8,066 bases of DNA from Alphaproteobacteria bacterium (GTDB lineage: Bacteria > Pseudomonadota > Alphaproteobacteria > SMXP01), in the NCBI GenBank assembly GCA_004356335.1, contig SMXP01000008.1:1-8066 (forward strand). The letters are read 5' to 3'. This document shows positions 1 to 5,158 of this stretch, piece by piece. The notes below the pieces were generated by a model that saw nothing but the letters and a program-made list of their open reading frames with translations, did no database searches and had not been told where the DNA came from. Position numbers and translations under genes: made by a program. Every line of letters begins with the position of its first letter. Within the stretch, counting starts at the first letter, position 1.

Positions 1-158
1 CGCAGCTCGATGGTCGGAACGACTATCCATTGCTGTGCGTGTAGTTGTGTTGAAAACGTAAGTGAAGGCAAGCTGCCGCTCACGCCGGCAGCCAAAAATA
101 CCATCAATGTCCGACCACGTATCGAACCGTGTCGGGTGATTTTATGCCAAGGTTTCAA
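1..158 (-). CDS. Exported protein, N-terminal part; likely exosortase-locus outer-membrane beta-barrel protein (partial)
   Basis: Only the first 52 codons are inside the window; the gene runs off the left edge. The reading begins at a TTG (158-156) four bases after the kinase stop codon, with a GGGGG ribosome-binding site at 170-166, seven bases upstream. The N-terminus has a basic segment (KPWHKITRHGSIRGR), then a hydrophobic stretch from about residue 19, and a likely signal peptidase I site after LHA, giving a mature start near QQWIVVPTIEL. That start resembles the beta-barrel-like protein (TIGR03016 type) that usually follows the tyrosine kinase in XrtA/PEP-CTERM loci. An ATG at residue 19 is a possible start but would drop the basic n-region. 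Secretion is well supported; the family is inferred from position and a short motif. Confidence 0.62.
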   Translation of the reverse strand, partial: MKPWHKITRHGSIRGRTLMVFLAAGVSGSLPSLTFSTQLHAQQWIVVPTIEL

Positions 159-162
159 GCCC

Positions 163-1143
163 CTACCCCCTTGATTCTGTAATGTAATATTCCTGATACG
201 AACCATACCTCTCAATGAGGTCCGCATCCGCTGCTTTGTTTAATATGCAATAGGTATATTCGCAAGGAGTCAGTAGATGCAGCGCTTCTTCAATGGCCTG
301 CTGCGATGTTTTACCCGCTTCTATGACGATAACATATTGTCCGGTGTGTGGTGCCAGCGCATTGGTTTCGCTGCTCGCAAGTATAGGCGGCGTATCAATA
401 ATGATTATGCGGTCATGATAGCGCGCGGCAAGATCGTCCATGAGATCATTCATTCGAGTGCTGGCAAATAGTTCGGTAGCCTCTTCCCGCGCTACGCCGC
501 TCGGCAATACCGCCAAGCTTGGAACGTTTGTACGAAACAGGATATCGGAAACATCTAAGGTATCGTCGTCTAGCAAATCAAGGTACCCCTTGTTTGCTTC
601 TATCCCGAATCGCTGCGATAAATCTTGTCGAATGACATCGCCATCCATTAACAACACTTTGATTTCGCGCTCTGCAGCAATGCTCATCGCCAAATTAGTA
701 GCCGTAAATGTTTTTCCTTCGCCGGGACAGGCGCTTGTGACAAGCACGATGTGAGCCATTTTGTTTTCATCTGTCTTCTGAAAGGCATTGACGAGCAAGG
801 GACGTTTTATGTTCCTGTACTGCTCTTTGATACGGCTGCGGCGGCCATCAGGTATGACGTAACCAGCTTCACCCATTTTGTCCAAGTCGAGTTCCGTATA
901 ATTCCGCGCTTCGGAAGAATGCCAAGTGGCGTCGTGGTCGCGCCCGCGATCAGAAGAAACTTCATCAAGTTCTCGTCTGTTGGCGCCATTTGAACGCGTG
1001 GCCTGTTTCGCCTCAGAGCCCTCCTCTCCAAGCTCGCCGATCGCTCGCTCTACAAGTCGCTTGACCCTTACCTTCGGTACCTTGAGCTCAAACTTCTCAT
1101 TCAAACGATCGATCAAATTTAGCCGCGAACTACCCTTCACCAT
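163..1143 (-). CDS. Exopolysaccharide tyrosine autokinase (BY-kinase, XrtA/PEP-CTERM locus type)
   Basis: Cytoplasmic P-loop tyrosine autokinase that pairs with the Wzz-like membrane protein encoded just upstream and cycles phosphorylation during polysaccharide assembly. From the ATG at 1143 it is 326 residues. Residues 1-35 are basic and followed by a charged, probably disordered linker to about 90. The E-x2-R-x2-K oligomerisation motif is at 107-113. Walker A is SACPGEGKT (137-145), Walker A' is LLMDGD (164-169) and Walker B is IIIIDTPP (246-253). A C-terminal tyrosine cluster (Y313, Y316, Y319, Y320) would be the autophosphorylation tail. The open frame extends to a TTG at 1209, but that start overlaps the upstream gene by about 50 nt; the ATG lies 13 nt after the upstream stop, with TAAGGG (1159-1154) as ribosome-binding site. 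There is no fused membrane domain, so this is the split two-protein type. TIGR03018-like assignment is from memory of the family. Confidence 0.9.
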   Translation of the reverse strand: MVKGSSRLNLIDRLNEKFELKVPKVRVKRLVERAIGELGEEGSEAKQATRSNGANRRELDEVSSDRGRDHDATWHSSEARNYTELDLDKMGEAGYVIPDGRRSRIKEQYRNIKRPLLVNAFQKTDENKMAHIVLVTSACPGEGKTFTATNLAMSIAAEREIKVLLMDGDVIRQDLSQRFGIEANKGYLDLLDDDTLDVSDILFRTNVPSLAVLPSGVAREEATELFASTRMNDLMDDLAARYHDRIIIIDTPPILASSETNALAPHTGQYVIVIEAGKTSQQAIEEALHLLTPCEYTYCILNKAADADLIERYGSYQEYYITESRG

Positions 1144-1156
1144 AACGATGGTACCC

Positions 1157-2746
1157 TTACGATCTACTTGAGAGATTAATGAGTTCCGTGCCGTCAGCAC
1201 CCGAACCAAACAGGATCAATACTAAATAAAGACCGGCAAAGAACACGGCCAGAGAAGCGGTCGCGACAATAAAGCCGAAATTACGTAGGCTTCGCTGGGC
1301 ACTTTCCTGCGCATTCATGACCTGCGTTACCGTACCTAGTACAACTATTCCAAGCACTTTCTCGATCTGTTCCGATGTGAAGAACGTTTCTTCAAGCTGA
1401 GATCTTGCAAAGGAAACACCGGTGCCAGCGCCTACCACACACAGCATTAAAGCGAGTAGATAGAGAGGTCGGTTTGGACCGACCGCGACAAAAGACACCT
1501 CGGGCGGTTCAATAATTCTAAATTGAACCGCATCCGTCTCTGAATCGGCCGCTTGCGAAATGCGTGCAGATTCCCGCCGCGCCAACAACTCGCTATAATT
1601 CCGCTTAATAACATCATATTCACGAGTGATGTCGGAAAGATCCGCATCAAGCGAGGGGGCGATTGATGCATATTGTTTGAGGCGCTCCATATCGGCCTGC
1701 GCCCTCTTTAAACGCCGTTCGGTTTGGGTGGTCAGTCTTTCGGCGTCAAGAAAGCGAAGTTGAATTTCATCATAGACGGGATTTGGAATTTGAGACATGC
1801 CAATCAGGCCTGACGGAAGATCGCTCTCTCCAGACTTTTCGCGATTGTATTCTCGAAGGAGCCGGGCAAGCTGACGCCGGGCGACAATTACATCAGGATG
1901 ATTCTCTGTGTATCTCAGCAAAAGTCCATCAAGATCCATTTGGATGGTCCGAATTCGACCGAGAGTAGACGGCACCTGTTGGTTGCCGATGATGACTTGA
2001 GGTGAGGTCGCCAAATCCACTGTTCGCGATGTTCTCTCAAGTTGCTCGCGTAGTTTATCGCGAATAACGATGGCATCGCTATAATCGATTTGAGCGGATT
2101 CTAATTCAGATCGCGCGTTGAGTAATCTGCCGCCGTAGTTCGTCGAACCTAATATTTCCACATTCTCTGCCCGGAATTGGGCAATGCGTTGTTCGGACTC
2201 CCTCAGTTTTTTCTCATAATTCGTGATTTGATCTTCAATAAAGCGTCGCGCCCTTTGAATATCGGTCCGGCTAGCCCCCAGATTACTCTCAATGAAAATC
2301 GTCAGGAGTGTTTGCACGATATTTTTGGCGAGTTCCGGATCTTTATCGGTAAACGACACTAAAAACAAACCGGCCTTGTCGATATTCACCCTGGTCCTTC
2401 TCTGAAGCTCCTGAATCAGCTGTTCCATTTCTCGCGGTGTGCTGACTTCGAGATCAAGATCGGTCGCACGGATCACCTGTCTCAAATTGGGCCGGCTCAG
2501 CAGGGTTCGCTGCATTACCCTAACTTGATTGTCGATATCACTTTCAACCGCAATACCCTTGAGCAAAGGACCCAAAAGTGACGTGGTGTCGACATAGATA
2601 CGGGTGCTCGATTCATATTGGCTGGGCAGGGTCAGGATATAGATCGAGCCGACGATAGTGATCGCCCAGCTGGCGGCAAGCCCGATCCAGCGTCGCCGCC
2701 ACATGCCAATCAAATATAATCGAAACTGGCGAAACGTCTCCTGCAT
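1157..2746 (-). CDS. Wzz-like chain-length determinant / polysaccharide co-polymerase (XrtA/PEP-CTERM locus type)
   Basis: Inner-membrane protein of 529 residues that should set polymer length and activate the separate tyrosine kinase encoded directly downstream. One membrane segment lies near residues 20-40, followed by the Wzz domain (SQYESSTRIYVDTTSLL, about 42-58). The periplasmic part is long and rich in coiled coil (about 165-235 and 330-405). The conserved GPNRPL element sits just before a second membrane segment (about 428-446), and a third spans about 490-513. The extra C-terminal membrane segment fits the PEP-CTERM chain-length family (TIGR03007). The stop codon TAA is part of the kinase ribosome-binding site, implying translational coupling. 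The start ATG has only a weak purine-rich AGAAAGA upstream. Transcription probably begins at the sigma-54 promoter in the preceding 203-bp gap. Confidence 0.9.
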   Translation of the reverse strand: MQETFRQFRLYLIGMWRRRWIGLAASWAITIVGSIYILTLPSQYESSTRIYVDTTSLLGPLLKGIAVESDIDNQVRVMQRTLLSRPNLRQVIRATDLDLEVSTPREMEQLIQELQRRTRVNIDKAGLFLVSFTDKDPELAKNIVQTLLTIFIESNLGASRTDIQRARRFIEDQITNYEKKLRESEQRIAQFRAENVEILGSTNYGGRLLNARSELESAQIDYSDAIVIRDKLREQLERTSRTVDLATSPQVIIGNQQVPSTLGRIRTIQMDLDGLLLRYTENHPDVIVARRQLARLLREYNREKSGESDLPSGLIGMSQIPNPVYDEIQLRFLDAERLTTQTERRLKRAQADMERLKQYASIAPSLDADLSDITREYDVIKRNYSELLARRESARISQAADSETDAVQFRIIEPPEVSFVAVGPNRPLYLLALMLCVVGAGTGVSFARSQLEETFFTSEQIEKVLGIVVLGTVTQVMNAQESAQRSLRNFGFIVATASLAVFFAGLYLVLILFGSGADGTELINLSSRS

Positions 2747-2838
2747 TCTTTCTACTCACACCCGCCGATCCGCAGAGCCCCCATCGCACAACCCTCTTAG
2801 GGAGTCTTGGCCGGTCATGTTGCCATGCCAAGTTGTCG

Positions 2839-2856
2839 ATGCAACGTTTAGGCCAC
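2839..2856 (-). promoter_or_regulatory. Sigma-54 (RpoN) -24/-12 promoter for the wzz-like gene
   Basis: The minus strand reads GTGGCCTAAACGTTGCAT. This gives TGGC (-24 element), seven bases, then TTGCA (-12 element), with the invariant GG-N10-GC spacing exact. It lies in non-coding DNA and points toward the wzz-like gene. The predicted transcript start is near 2829, leaving an 83-nt leader. Exosortase loci often carry a sigma-54-dependent PrsK/PrsR two-component system, which makes RpoN control plausible here; no such regulator is inside the window. Confidence 0.65.
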
Positions 2857-2889
2857 GGCTTCGCTCAAAAACCGGGTCCGTTCATCCCT

Positions 2890-2914
2890 TCAATCGATCC
2901 ACCGGGTCGATTGA
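2890..2914. promoter_or_regulatory. Inverted repeat; candidate enhancer-binding-protein site upstream of the sigma-54 promoter
   Basis: Half-sites TCAATCGA and TCGATTGA form a perfect 8-bp dyad around a 9-nt spacer. Its centre (2902) is about 73 bp upstream of the predicted sigma-54 transcript start, within the range used by activators of sigma-54 promoters. Read as plus-strand RNA it could extend to an 11-bp hairpin with one G-U pair, but no T-run follows on either strand, so a terminator role is unlikely. The activator is not identified. Confidence 0.45.
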
Positions 2915-2949
2915 CCTTGGCAAGGACGGTCTTCACTCCTGAAAACGCT

Positions 2950-3579
2950 CTAAAACCAACTTTGCGGTACGATAATGACGTCTCCCGGCACTAATGCCAC
3001 ATTGGCGGAGAGATCGCCATCTTTAAGCAAATCGTCCAGCCGAACGCGGAACACGTTTTCTGATTCCAAGCTTCGACGCCAAACTTTGGCATTGTTGCCC
3101 GCAGCAAACTCATTAAGACCACCCACTTCGATAATGGCATCGAGCAATGTCATGCTTTCCCGATAGGGAATAGCGCGCGGCACGACTCCCGCACCGACAA
3201 TGCGTATCTGTTCGCTGAAAGGTCCGAGAAACCCTTTTACGATGACGGTGACCAAGGGGTCTTGGACGTATTGCGCGAGTTTACTTGCAATATCTTCGCC
3301 GAGCTGCGTCGGTGTTTTATCCGCTGCTTGTAGATCGTTAATCAGCGGTATGGAAATACGGCCATCGGGACGAACCGGCACATTGGTCGAAAGGTCTTCG
3401 TTGCGCCAGACGAAGATATCGAGCTGATCGCCCGGCCCAATCAAATAGTCCTTAGCCGGGGAAACCGAGACACCCCCAACGGGAGCTGGAGGGAGGTTGG
3501 AATTGGCACAGCCCCAAAGACTGGCAAGTGTGGCAAGCGTGGCAACGAGTCTGATGAAGGTTTTTTTCTGTCGGCACAC
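2950..3579 (-). CDS. Wza-like polysaccharide export lipoprotein (XrtA/PEP-CTERM locus type)
   Basis: Outer-membrane lipoprotein that should form the exit channel for the exopolysaccharide. From the GTG at 3579 it is 209 residues: a basic start (CRQKK), a hydrophobic segment and a lipobox ending LWGC with the lipidated Cys at 24. The poly-export domain begins at YLIGPGDQLDIFVWRNEDLS (about 45-65) and continues through VRPDGRISIPLINDL to DPLVTVIVKG. An SLBB-like domain follows (IRIVGAGVVP to GGLNEFAAGNNAKVWRR). The protein ends PGDVIIVPQSWF, like short PEP-CTERM-associated export proteins (TIGR03027), which lack the extended C-terminal helix of E. coli Wza. The frame stays open to ATG 3627 and TTG 3630, but those lack a ribosome-binding site and would bury the signal peptide behind 17 extra residues. 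The GTG has AAAAGGGG eight bases upstream. Confidence 0.88.
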   Translation of the reverse strand: MCRQKKTFIRLVATLATLASLWGCANSNLPPAPVGGVSVSPAKDYLIGPGDQLDIFVWRNEDLSTNVPVRPDGRISIPLINDLQAADKTPTQLGEDIASKLAQYVQDPLVTVIVKGFLGPFSEQIRIVGAGVVPRAIPYRESMTLLDAIIEVGGLNEFAAGNNAKVWRRSLESENVFRVRLDDLLKDGDLSANVALVPGDVIIVPQSWF

Positions 3580-3587
3580 GATCTTAG

Positions 3588-3595
3588 CCCCTTTT
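3588..3595 (-). promoter_or_regulatory. Ribosome-binding site deciding the wza-like start
   Basis: AAAAGGGG on the minus strand lies eight bases before GTG 3579. No comparable purine tract precedes the ATG at 3627, so this site favours the shorter protein with a standard lipoprotein signal. Confidence 0.6.
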
Positions 3596-3770
3596 GCAAA
3601 GCAATTTAAGTTAACGCTGGTCGCCATCAAAATGTTGCGGAATTCTACTTTGGAGTCCGAACAGATGTACAGCAGCGGCGATCCTATTAAGCCAAGGTTT
3701 CCTAGAACTTAACGGCTCCGGGAACCCGGCTAAGTCACCCGATGCAAAAACCAGGCTATGGCATGATTTT

Positions 3771-3800
3771 CCGCCAAAAAAGACCGCCAAAGACCGCAAA
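3771..3800. repeat. Short tandem units CCGCCAAA-like
   Basis: The plus strand has three consecutive related units: CCGCCAAAAAAGA, CCGCCAAAGA and CCGCAAA. The spacing of 13 and 10 bases puts the units roughly on one face of the helix. It could be a cluster of regulator sites upstream of the wza-like gene or simple A-tract bending. No regulator is recognised. Confidence 0.4.
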
Positions 3801-3859
3801 TTTTAACCAAAATTGCCGAGAAATCCGCCGATCTGTGTATCGAGCCGTTAGAGTGTTTC

Positions 3860-3886
3860 CAGGAAAACCGGTGACCACTTTTCCTG
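3860..3886. repeat. 27-bp imperfect palindrome downstream of the LysR gene
   Basis: CAGGAAAA and TTTTCCTG form a perfect 8-bp dyad around an 11-nt centre that itself contains GGTGACC. In total 11 of 13 position pairs match. It begins eight bases past the LysR stop codon. The GGAAAA...TTTTCC form with a CCG/CAC core resembles dispersed palindromes I know from between genes in rhizobia and relatives. It could fold as the 3' end of the LysR transcript, but no U-run follows, so a classical terminator is not supported. Confidence 0.5.
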
Positions 3887-3893
3887 AATGGGC

Positions 3894-4820
3894 TTAGGAA
3901 CCTGCCGTCTCATCTTGGGCCGCTCGAGCCCGCGCCCATTCGAGAAATCGCTGCACTTTGGGCAACGCCGCCTTGGATTTCGGGCAAACCAGATAATAGG
4001 CAAAATCGATCGGAAGGGTCAGATCAAACGGCTTGGCCAGCCGGCCCGCCGCCAAATCGTCGGCCGCCAGGGTGCTTTTCGCCAAAGCCACACCGCGACC
4101 GCTAATGGCGGCTTCCAACACCAGGCTCGATTGGTTGAAGCGAAGCCCGCGCGTCCCGTCAACGCCCTTTACGGACGCCGCTTTCAGCCACATCGGCCAA
4201 TCGGGGCAGCTCTCGTCGTTATCCGGGCTGGTGTCATGAAGCAATGTATAATGCGTCAAATCTCCTGGGGATTTCAGCGCTTGGGGTCCCTCCAGCAATT
4301 CCGGGCTGCATACGGGGAAGACTGAATCGGTCAAAAGACGCTCCACCTGAAGGCCAGAATACTCACCAGCGCCGTAGCGGATGGCCACGTCAATGTCATC
4401 ATTGATGAAGTCTACAAGTTCCATATCGGCGGATATCCAAACATCCACATCCGGGTAAAGCTGCTGGAATTCACCCAATCGGGGAACCAGCCATTTCGAC
4501 GCAAAGGACGGGGCGGCGCCCACGGCCAGCCGATTATGGGTTTCCACCGCCATGAGCAAATTGGTCGCCTCGGCGAGCTTCTCAAAGCCCTCACGTAGGG
4601 CAGGCAGACAGGCTTGGGCTTCGTCTGTCAACAAAAGCGCCCGGTTGAGGCGCCGGAACAGATTGGCGCCGACATATTCCTCCAACGCCTTGATTTGCTG
4701 ACTAATCGCGCCCGGGGTTACGTGCAGCTCTTCGGCCGCCTTGGTGAAGCTCAGATGGCGGGCGGCCACCTCAAAAGCACGCAAAGCATTCAGCGGGGGT
4801 AAGCGACGAGTATCGGCCAT
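3894..4820 (-). CDS. LysR-family transcriptional regulator, GcvA type
   Basis: DNA-binding transcription factor of 308 residues, the usual length for the family. The N-terminus LPPLNALRAFEVAARHLSFT leads into a winged helix-turn-helix (AAEELHVTPGAISQQIKALE, about 28-47) and the GANLFRRLNRALLLT linker, all very close to the GcvA subfamily. The effector-binding domain starts about residue 98 (LAVGAAPSFASKWLVPRL). The start was placed at ATG 4820 because the motif normally begins a few residues after Met; the upstream extension to 4946 has no family resemblance. The ribosome-binding site is weak. It is divergent from cysG with 270 bp between, so self-regulation and control of the sulfite-reduction operon are plausible but inferred. 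GcvA-like names are applied widely, so the effector is unknown. Confidence 0.92.
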   Translation of the reverse strand: MADTRRLPPLNALRAFEVAARHLSFTKAAEELHVTPGAISQQIKALEEYVGANLFRRLNRALLLTDEAQACLPALREGFEKLAEATNLLMAVETHNRLAVGAAPSFASKWLVPRLGEFQQLYPDVDVWISADMELVDFINDDIDVAIRYGAGEYSGLQVERLLTDSVFPVCSPELLEGPQALKSPGDLTHYTLLHDTSPDNDESCPDWPMWLKAASVKGVDGTRGLRFNQSSLVLEAAISGRGVALAKSTLAADDLAAGRLAKPFDLTLPIDFAYYLVCPKSKAALPKVQRFLEWARARAAQDETAGS

Positions 4821-5090
4821 AAAATCCAAATCAGAAAATCTACAATGATGGTCAGAATTAATGGTTTGCCGGGAGAAAAAGCAATCCTTAGTTAAACCTT
4901 TGATATCCGAAGCGAACAGAGGCCGGTGGTTAGGATCCGATCGCACGGCTTCAATAGGAAAACTGAGAATCGCATTAGAAATACTAAACCAAATGCATGG
5001 AGGTTGCCAGCCCTCGGCACGCTTAATGGCGTTCGCTTCCGGAGATAGGCATGATGGCGCTGGTTCACAAGTGTGTCGAGTTGAAACGCC
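4821..5090. promoter_or_regulatory. Divergent intergenic region between LysR gene and cysG
   Basis: This 270-bp region must contain promoters for both directions. It carries a T-N11-A dyad at 4975-4987 and a GGAG ribosome-binding sequence at 5041-5044 that serves an ATG at 5051 rather than cysG. A weak possible LysR-gene promoter is TTGCTT-N17-TTAATT on the minus strand (about 4896-4857). I found no S-adenosylmethionine riboswitch or terminator-like hairpin that I could support. Confidence 0.5.
4975..4987. promoter_or_regulatory. Candidate LysR box (T-N11-A dyad)
   Basis: TTAG-AAATA-CTAA is a perfect interrupted palindrome fitting the T-N11-A pattern of LysR-type operators. The flanking base makes the left half ATTAG, the complement of the CTAAT associated with GcvA binding. 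It lies 155 bp upstream of the LysR start and about 103 bp before cysG. Short AT-rich dyads occur by chance, so this is a candidate only. Confidence 0.4.
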
Positions 5091-5158
5091 ATGACGTATT
5101 TTCCCGCTTTCATCAACGTATCGGACCGGACCTGCCTGGTCGTCGGTGGCGGCGGTAA
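5051..5158 (+). other. Possible upstream ORF (35 codons) overlapping the cysG start
   Basis: An ATG-ATG pair at 5051 follows GGAG (5041-5044) at ideal spacing, while cysG's own ATG at 5091 has only a weak GAG upstream. The frame reads MMALVHKCVELKRHD and stops at 5156-5158, inside cysG in a different frame. It could be a leader that modulates cysG translation, or chance. It holds one Cys codon, so it is not a cysteine-attenuation leader of the usual kind. Confidence 0.22.

Larger units (their letters stand above)
2747..2949. other. Non-coding gap between wza-like and wzz-like genes
   Basis: This is an unusually long gap inside an otherwise compact minus-strand operon. I see no convincing gene in it; a plus-strand open frame across 2658-2942 runs antisense into the wzz-like gene and has no family resemblance. 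The gap contains a sigma-54 type promoter (2856-2839), an 8-bp perfect inverted repeat with a 9-nt spacer (2890-2914), a small CCTTG-G-CAAGG dyad (2915-2925) and, in the predicted leader, a CCCT-AAG-AGGG mini-hairpin (2802-2792). Confidence 0.7.
3580..3893. other. Non-coding region upstream of the wza-like gene
   Basis: This 314-bp stretch separates the LysR gene from the wza-like gene, both on the minus strand. It holds a 27-bp palindrome near the LysR end (3860-3886), A-rich tandem units (3771-3800) and a CCGGG-AA-CCCGG dyad (3718-3729). It presumably contains the main promoter of the export locus. I checked every minus-strand GG for GC at the sigma-54 spacing and found none. I saw no strong -35/-10 pair either; TTAAGT-N16-TTAATA around 3711-3684 is too weak to call. 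Confidence 0.6.

Noticed and set aside
141..158. Shared 10-mer GCCAAGGTTT near 146-155 and 3691-3700 as a repeat
   Set aside because: Matches of ten bases are expected many times by chance in 8 kb.
1144..1209. Longer kinase start at TTG 1209
   Set aside because: It overlaps the upstream gene by about 50 nt, uses a rare start codon, and the ATG at 1143 has a well-spaced TAAGGG.
2915..2925. CCTTG-G-CAAGG dyad as a terminator
   Set aside because: A one-base loop cannot form a hairpin and no T-run follows.
2658..2942. 94-codon plus-strand frame across the wza-wzz gap
   Set aside because: It runs antisense into the wzz-like gene, shows no recognisable motif and overlaps the regulatory elements.
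3718..3729. CCGGG-AA-CCCGG dyad as a terminator for the LysR gene
   Set aside because: The loop is only two bases and no T-run follows; it could be a protein site, but nothing supports that.
3888..4325. 145-codon plus-strand frame antisense to the LysR gene
   Set aside because: It is fully explained as the mirror of a well-supported gene; the peptide has no recognisable family features.
4821..4946. N-terminal extension of the LysR protein to 4946
   Set aside because: The 42 extra residues show no family resemblance, and the helix-turn-helix is in its normal position from ATG 4820.
4861..5094. 77-codon plus-strand frame ending as ATGA at the cysG start
   Set aside because: Stop-start contact with cysG is suggestive, but there is no ribosome-binding site, no recognisable motif and the region is needed for promoters.
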